Assembly (NCBI GenBank): GCA_963580285.1
Contig: OY757021.1
Location: 89,887,221 to 89,951,220, forward strand
Length of the DNA: 64,000 nucleotides
DNA from: Lucinisca nassula
Lineage: Eukaryota; Mollusca; Bivalvia; Lucinida; Lucinidae
Reading direction: 5' to 3'
Positions 54,801 through 63,800 of this stretch are shown one piece after another (the stretch's first letter is position 1; every line of letters starts with the position of its first letter). A program made the translations under genes and the position numbers. Below the pieces are notes generated by a model. It made no database searches. It saw nothing but the letters and a program-made list of their open reading frames with translations, and was not told where the DNA came from.

Positions 54801-57800
54801 CTCTCTAATTCTCAGTAAGCCTTAAGAGTTTGATCATTTGATATGGCAGATGTGTTAATATTTTTGCTGCAAAAATGTGTGTAGCTTTTGCATTTGCAAA
54901 AGCTACACACATTTTTGCAGCAAAAATACCAGAGTATTGGGTATTGTATGCGCTGGAACAAATGACATTTTGACCACAAAAAAGCTTGTTAAGCTAACGA
55001 TGCTTTGAACAACTGAGCCCTGTGGACAGTTGTTCAAAACTAACAACAGCTTTAGTTAAGGTATCAGCTTTAAAAGCTTTGACCCACCGATAAACTGTGC
55101 GCTATAAAATGGCAAGAGGTTCATATATGCCATACAATTCATCAAATATCTGACTTGAACCTATGTCAAGCCTAACATGGCATTTAATGTTGCTGCAAAG
55201 TTCAACCTTTCTGTCCATTTTACAACGTAACTCGTAAATTGGTCAGTGTATATGACTGCTTGTATTTCAGCCTAGGCATCTTCTTTGCCCTTTTAACGTT
55301 CTCTCACATTCTTTCAGCAAAAATGTCACCGCTATAAAAATCCTAAAAAATTGGACACCTTGAGGACTTGCTGTAATTCTCCTAAAATTTTACAAATTTG
55401 TTACACAATCCAGCAAGGAGTCCAAAAGGTGCAGGCCGAATGGCAAACAGGGTCGACCCTGATCAGACTGCTCCTTCAGTCTGATTTTGGGTCTGCACTG
55501 TTTGCTAAAGCCTGTCTACCCCAATACTTGGGATCATTATGGTATTAGAGATGGTTTTTGAACAGTTGACATTTGGCCACTTGCAAGGTTTTTATGTTAA
55601 CAATGCTTGGAACAGCTGCATTCAGACTGGTCTGAGTCTTCATTCGGTTTGCATGATATGAGACAAGAAATAGCATGACATGACTCAAATACACATGTTC
55701 TGCTTTAGCTGTTCTTCTGGGACAGCAGTCTGCTGGTTGGAACTGATATACTTTGGTTGGAACTGATATACTTTGGTTGGAACTGATATACTTTGGTTGG
55801 AACTGATATACTTTGGTTGGAACTGATATACTTTGGTTGGAACTGATATACTTTGGTTGGCATTGATATACTTTGGTTGGCACTGATATACTTTGGTTGG
55901 CACTGATATACTTTGTTTGGAACTGATATTCTTTGGTTGGAACTGATATACTTTGGTTGGAACTGATATACCGTAAAAATTCGGCTATAAGACGAGGATT
56001 TTTCCCTCCAAAATGAGCCCAAAAAAATGACCCCGTCTTATAGCTGAGGTCATGGACTGCAGGCTTTTTTCCGGCAATGTTCGACGAAGACCAGGCATAC
56101 GGAAAAAGCCGATCGGTGATTTTTGAATTGATATAAATCGCCGCCCACAAACCACCGCTACGATTTTTCTGCACGCGATCGGTAAATGACATAATCCGAC
56201 GCCATTACCTCCACACGTGTTTAATGTCATTGCATGTATCTCTTTCATAAAAAAAATGTTTGGAACCGGTAAAAAATATTTTCCCGATAGCTGAGCTGTT
56301 GTGAATAGAGGTGGATAGAAAATTAATGCTTTGCACAGCTCCCGAATTATCCCCAGAAGAGCCGTGTCAATAACCAACAACAGCGTTCGACTTTTCCCGC
56401 CAACGTCTGCTATTTGGCGCCAAAACATAACCATTCATGAGATCGTAGAATAGTCCGATTTTATAATGCAAACATTTACCGTTAGATGTAGCTAATAGTC
56501 TGAGGAGCAATTAAATCATTTTCACATTGATTGTGGATTAAATTTTATGACTGGAGGATAAACGCAAATTAGAGACATAACTTGACCATATTTTCACACC
56601 TTATCGACACGCACCGCAGGGTGGCAATTATATGACAGGGATTAACAATAGTGTCATACTTGAACCGTAATAAATACACAGATGGTTTGTCTCTGAATTG
56701 ACAGCGATTTACTTACTTGTCTAGTTTTACCGTATTTAAGGACTAAAAAAACTGGCAGTTGTAGACGATTTTTTTTTTTTTGCACTTGTCCCGACCGAGC
56801 GTCATACGGTCAAAGTTCAAAGTGCACCTGCCCGGCGTGATTTCGGTCTTGCCCCGGACGGCCGGGAAATGGATTTGTCAGCCCCTGTCGTCTATTAAAT
56901 AGGAGTCTGTATAGCTTAAGCCAACAACGCATGTACCGGGCCGACAGCGATACGACGTATCGGCCCGACGTTTGCCGCTATTTTGTGCGGCCAAACAAGC
57001 CATGTTAGGGTTAAATAGAGGGGTTTTCTAACGAAAAAAGGCCGATTTCTCACATCTAACTGACATCTGGTGGTAGCAGATAGGCCCCGACAGATATGGC
57101 AAAAATTTGACCCGTCTTATAAAAGAGTATAAGCAAAATCCCGCCTTAGAAAAGCTGTAAAGGGGGTCCCGTCTTATAGCCGAATCGCCTTATAGCCGAA
57201 TTTTTACGGTACTTTGGTTGGAACTGATATACTTTGGTTGGAACTGATATACTTCGGTTGGCACTGATATAGATGTTTATCATACATTTAGTATAAAATA
57301 CTTAGTTTTTGAATATGTGATACGAACGTGACACCAATGCACGTATCACGCTTGCACATGCTGCCATATCGCATGGGCTTTATCATACCCCAAAAATCCA
57401 TATCACAACCCTTTATCGCACCCCTAAGCCTTTATCATACCTCTGATGTCACCCTATTCGGAACACGCGGCGTTCTTCCTTTTGCGGCATTTCGCATTTG
57501 TTGTTCAGGACGCCATTTGCAATTTGCAATATTTTCGTCTGTTGGAACTGTTTGGCAAAAAAAAAAAAAAACATGGCACAGCGCAGCGAATACGAGAGGA
57601 AAATGGGTGAAAGAACGATGCAGGGGATTGCTGACAGACTTTTGGATCTATTTTTTCTATTTGAATATGGCATTAGGCTGATGCAATTAATACAATTTAT
57701 TTTGAACAAATTTTTTTATAAGTGAAATGTATGATAAATAGATTATGATATGGCATTTTTCATTTCATACCCCATATCAGCCCGAGGGCCGAAGGCCCTC

Positions 57801-60800
57801 GGGCTGATATGGGAGTCTCGGGCTGATATGGGGTATGATATGAAAAATGCCATATGATAATCTCTATTTATTGTACACCTTCAAAAATACTGTCTTCGAC
57901 CAGTTTCATAACACCAAAATCCATAATTATCTATCATGCTGCTACCATTTTCTGCTTCCATATCGCCAGTCTAAAAAATATGACTACCTCTGAGCTATGG
58001 CATGTGTTGCAACATCAGAAAGTAGCCATGTTTTACATGGATCCAGAATGTACATGATGAAGGTACTTACACACTGAACATGATATCAAATTTTCCCTCA
58101 TATTTACATTTGAGAAAAATGGCTGTATTAGGAAAATGGTGTTTAGTAAATTGTGATTTAATTTTATTACTACAGGATCTCGATCGAAGGCACAGTATTA
58201 CATCTTGTGCATTACGATAACACACCTGTGTGACATAGTACATTCATTTATACCTCCAAATTGTATACTTTACGATGCAAATTTATGATATTTTCTTATT
58301 TTTACTCAAAAAAACATGTTGTGGGTGTTCCTTAGAACTGCCTCATTGTTAGTTCCCACAACATATATCTTGTAGCAGAAATAAAATAATGTGTATCCCT
58401 GTAAACCCCAGTTTACTCTGTATAAGGTGGAATCAGAGGGGTTGTACAATTCACAGACTTGTTAACTTGATGGGATTGATGTTCCCAGATCTTACTCATC
58501 ACTCTCGTGAAACTCTTAATGTGAAAACATCCACAATGCGGCAGATCAAGTTACTGTTGTAATAATATAAGAATCTTACATGGGTGTGAGGGGTGGATTG
58601 AAAAATCCGTTCCGAGGGACACTGTCCGGCATCACGAGGCTTGCCGAGTTCCGGCATCACGAGGCTTGCCGAGTGATGCCGGACAGGGATCCCGAGGGAC
58701 GGATTTTTCTATCCACCCCTCACACCCATATTGAATTCTTTTTCTTGCATACCTTCCATTTCTATTGCGAATTTTTAATGCTGCTGTCACTTCGGTTACC
58801 GACGTCCGCCATTTTGTGATGACACAACAGGAATGTTTAGTGATGTCACGCATGACGACGTTGCGCATGAGGTTGTAATCAACCAGTGCATTTATCAAAC
58901 ATGCGATTATATTCGACTTGAGGTCGGAACACCAGGGTCAGAACATAAATTTCTATCCCAGGGTAAAATCGCGGATTTCCTTGTCTGGTGTGCAAGAATG
59001 TGTATATCTGTTGTTGTTTATTTTCCAGAAAGAGAAATACCATACCCACCTAGCTGTGTTATATTTAGATCATGTGATGCAATTGATGAAAACCAATGGT
59101 GTGAGAAAAGAACAAATTGATATGGCAAGGTAGGCAGTCCTTCTTGAGGAGAGGGAATGAAAAACATCTTTAATCAGCCTTTGTGTCTATTCAGTAAGAT
59201 ACTTTTTGACTCTTCAATGGCTCTAACACTATCATGGCTGAGGTGAAACACCATTCTTGAGTTTCTACGGATTTCTTCTCTTAGCTCTATATATGAAATA
59301 GAGAGTTATTATATAGGGATGTTTTCTTCTGTTATCCTAAAAATGTATGTTTTATGTACTCATGAGTACACACAGCATACCTTTATTTTATAGAATATTG
59401 AAAGGATTTTCAGGCACTGACTATGAGTAACCCTTCAAGGCTCAAATTATCTTGATCCCTTCCACTGATTCAAGACAGGCAGTTGTCACTTCCTGTCAAA
59501 AGAATGTATACTGTTCACTGCAGTAGTATTCTCCGACTTAATCAGCCTTTGTGTCTATTCAGTAAGATAGGAGAAATCAGGGCCCAGTTGTTCAAAGCAT
59601 CGTTAGCTTAACGAGCTCGTTAGTGGTCATATTGTTAACTCTTCTAGCAAGTACAATATCGTAAATTTTGGTATTTTTGCTGGAAAAATGTGAGCAGCTT
59701 TTGCGTCCGCAAAAGCTGCTCACATTTTTTCAGCAAAAATTTCAGCATATTTGCCATATTTAATGATCAAAGTTTTAACGATACGTTAACTAACGACGTC
59801 ATTAGTTTTGAACAACTGGCCCCAGTACTTCATAAAAACTTTTTGACTCTCCAATGGCTCTAACACTATCATGGCTGAGGTGAAACACCATTCTTGAGTT
59901 TCTACGGATTTATTCTCTTAGCTCCATATAAGAAATAGAGAGTTATTATATAGGGATGTTTTCTTCTGTTATCCTAATAATTTATATTTTTGTATACTCA
60001 TGAGTACACACAGCTTACCTTTATTTGATAGAATATTGGAAAGATACGCCTAAATTATTCCCATTATGCCTCCTAGTCAGGCGCTTTGAGTAATCCTTAG
60101 TGGCTCAAACTGCTACCTTGATCTCTTCCGCTGATTCAAGAAGGGCATTTGTTAGTTCCTGGCAAAAAAAGGACACTTCACTGCTGTAGTTAACCACTTA
60201 TGTACAAGCCTGCCAAGGAAGCAAGCTGATCTGGATCTATGCTGTTTTCAAAAAAGGATATGTCGTGGTTCGACATGATGAGGGTTAACATAGTAGTAAA
60301 AATAGACATATCTGGCCTATTTTCCATCATTTTGCTCTAGGCATCACATTATTTGGTCAGTGAAATAAACACCTTAAAAGCCTCATTATATAGAGAAAAC
60401 TGTGGTTATGGGGGTATATTATAAGAATCTTACATGGGTGTGAGGGATGGATGGAAAAATCTGTCCCAAGGGACACTGTTCGGCATCACGAGGCTTGCCA
60501 AGTGATGCCGGACAGTGATCCCGAGGGACAGATTTTTCTATCCACCCCTCACACCCATATTGGATTCTTTTTCTTGCATACCTTCCATTTCTGTTGCGAA
60601 TTTTTAATGCAGCTGTCACTTAGGTTACCGACGTCCGCCATTTTGTGATGACACAACAGGAATGTTTAGTGATGTCACGCATGACGCCGCCGCGCATGAG
60701 GTTGTAATCAACCAGTGCATTTATCAAACACACGATTATATTCGATTTGGGGTCGGAACACCAGGGTCAGAACATAAATTTCTATCCCAGGGTAAAATCA

Positions 60801-63800
60801 CGGATTTCCTTGTGTGGTGTTCAAGAAATTATTTTCCTTATTTCTGCTCCAAAACATAGGTTGTGGGTACTTGTTAGAACCTCCTCATTGAGACGGTTCT
60901 AATGAGCACCAACAATCTAGGTTTAGAGAATTAATAAATAAAATTCCATCAGAAAAGTGACGCACTGTGTACCACAGGTGTGTTATCATAATGGGAATTT
61001 CTGTTTGCTTCTCTGTAGACTTAACCCTCAAAAAAGGTGTTTTCTCTTATAAGAGAATTTGCCTCATAGCAGAAAACCTTTGAATTAAGAATTGTAACAG
61101 ATATTTAAAGGTTATCTATTTTAATCTTGTGTGCTTCATTTCAGGTCCAAATTTCGTCATATGCTACAAATGTCCAACTTATACCGCGTTCAACTTATTC
61201 TTGGCAAAGCAAAAGAACAAGACATGCATGCGGAATGTGCAATATTATATGGCAAGGTAAGATGGCCAGTTTAGAACGTTTACATTTTCAGTCCACAGAA
61301 TTCTTTCATGAAGACTGTTCATAAAGTCATTCTCTCCCACTGATGCAAGAGTGAGTGAGTGTTTGGGTTTTACATCCCACCAACAGCTAATGTCATATGG
61401 AAATGGGACCTTGGTTTAAAGACTCCACTGATGCAAGAAGGCCAGTTTTAAGTTTCGGGCCAAAGAAAGTGCACTGTACTTGTTAATGTCTGTCAAGAAA
61501 AAGTGTAATTAGTTAAAATGATCAGCTCAATATGGCCCAAAATAGTGTTGACTGTGCTGTTAAACTTAATCAGGAGGAAAGGGCGTAAAGTGGGTGACAG
61601 GTTTGTCTTTGTTCTTACATACATACAGTGAAATGATCATTTTCTCCCATCCATTGATTCAAGAAGGGCATTTGTCAGTTTCTGGTGAAAGAATGGGCAC
61701 TATACCGGTCAACTGCCTATGAATATGCCTGCCCAGATTTGGTTAACTGACAGACTTCACATGATCATATATTTTTGACTGGGCCATTAAACTCCTAACC
61801 GAAGGAAACATAAATGGCTCACACACCTTCGGGACCATGGACATTTGTTCGAGACAGATTTTGTGACATGAAAGCCATAGCAAAGAAATGAAACATAGCT
61901 GGAAAAAAAATCCCTACCTCCTATGGGATTCGAACCCGGGCCACTTGGTTAGAAGTCCAATGCTGTAACCTCTGAGCCAAAGAGTCGACTCCCTGACACA
62001 GTTGTCAGAGAGTGGTGAAAAATATATATCATATGACATCGCGTCTGAGAGTGTAATAACGCCATGTAATATTTTCAATAATCCACTAGTGGATTAAATA
62101 TGCAAATTAGCTAGATACATCCCGTAACGTTAAATGTACGGCATACTTAATGACGTCGCGTTTACTAACGGCGGAATATTGACATTTTTGTAAACAATCG
62201 TGAATAAAATGCGTTTTAAATGTCATATGATAAATAGAATCTTGCATTCGTGCTCGTGTATTATTGAATTTATCAAACTTGTTGAGGAAAGGGATAAAAT
62301 GCTTGGCAAAGCCTCGCATTTTATCCCTTTTCCTCAACTTGTTTAATAAATTCAATAATACATGAACACTCATGTAAGATCCTCTATATAAGCTATGCTT
62401 AAACTACCAAGGTAGACAGTTGAAGATAAGAATTGCAGTCTGTAACACTCCTCCGCTTCAAAAGAGTCATATTTAATGATGACATGAAGCCAATTTCAGC
62501 ACAAAGCCATTTTCAGAGAAATAATGTCTGATCCAGGATGAAGCGTCATCTTATGACATGAAAGCGGTAACAAAGAAATGAAGCATAGCTGAAAAAATAT
62601 CCAGATCTCATGTGGGATTCGAACCCAGGCCCCTCGGGTAGAAGTCCAATGCTGTAACCACTGAACCAAAGAATTGACTCCCTGACACAGTTTTCAGAGA
62701 GCAATGATAAATATATAAGCTATGTGTACAGTACCAAGGTAGATACATGTAGTTGAAGAGAGGTATTGCAGTCTGTAACATAGGGGTAGTTCAAGACTGA
62801 AGGTGAGTCATAGCGCCATATCATGAGGCATAATGCTACTAGAAAATAAAGGTACCGTAAAAACCCTAAAAATTTGGATATTGTTGGCATTTTAAGGGGA
62901 ATGGGTACACCTTCAGGGGAGGCAACTCTTGCAAAAGTATTTTGGACTCCCATGTCAATAAGGTCAACTTTTAAAGGAAAGAATTTGCTCCTCGAGCAAA
63001 GGAGCAAATTCTTTCCTTTAAGAGTTGACCGCTTTTTCAGCAGGACTGAGCCTATAGAAAAGCGAACAGGAAGTTCCGAAAATTGTCTCCCTTTGAAAAA
63101 TGGTGAAAAATGTGTCCGGTGTTCCCATTCCCCTTAAACTTTGTGGCCAGGACAAACAACAGTTTTTGCTGACCTGAGCAAATGAATTGCTGAATTTGTA
63201 TTTTAATAATTATGAGCGTTTCAAATTTCATGCTCAAATGAGTTGAGCATGAAAAAAGTTATATAACCTCAAGGCCAGTTAAGACACTAATCGGCCTGCA
63301 CAACTCCACAAACTAGAAACTTCCTTGAAATTTTAGAATAGAAATAAGGTTTTGATTGATTTGTTTGATTTGAGGTTTAACGTCCCCGTCAACACAGTAT
63401 AGGTCATTTTGGAGACGTTGCTTAATTTTGTGGGACTTTTAGCCGACATTGAGATGAAATGACATCTCAAGCCCCGTCGCCCAATGAAACCAAAAAGGTT
63501 TATAAGCATGGACGGACCGACTCGCACCGCTTTGCACTGCAGACTTAGATCCTCTAAGCCGTTTGCCAATACTCATGTGTGGTCGGTTTCAGCTCTTCCT
63601 GGAAGCATCATGCAGCCCATCTATTTCTTCATGCCCCGATGGGCGGGTTTATTTGATCAGACTGCATGGATGCACAGTCCAATCAGCACCTTTGCTGTTT
63701 CCTCATGCTGTGGCTTATATGAAACCTGTATTCCATTTTATAGCTTGAAGACCATGAGAAAGCTCTAAAGATCTTGGTCCACAAGTTACGAGACTATACA

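Noticed and set aside
55545..56434. 215- and 149-residue minus-strand frames
   Set aside because: The first is translated 20-bp minisatellite (all frames stay open), plus the end of a TIR element. The second lies wholly in that non-coding element.
57498..57725. 50-75 residue frame MAQRSEYERKMGERT...
   Set aside because: It has a start codon but no domain or exon context, and lies next to a homopolymer run inside a probable foldback element.
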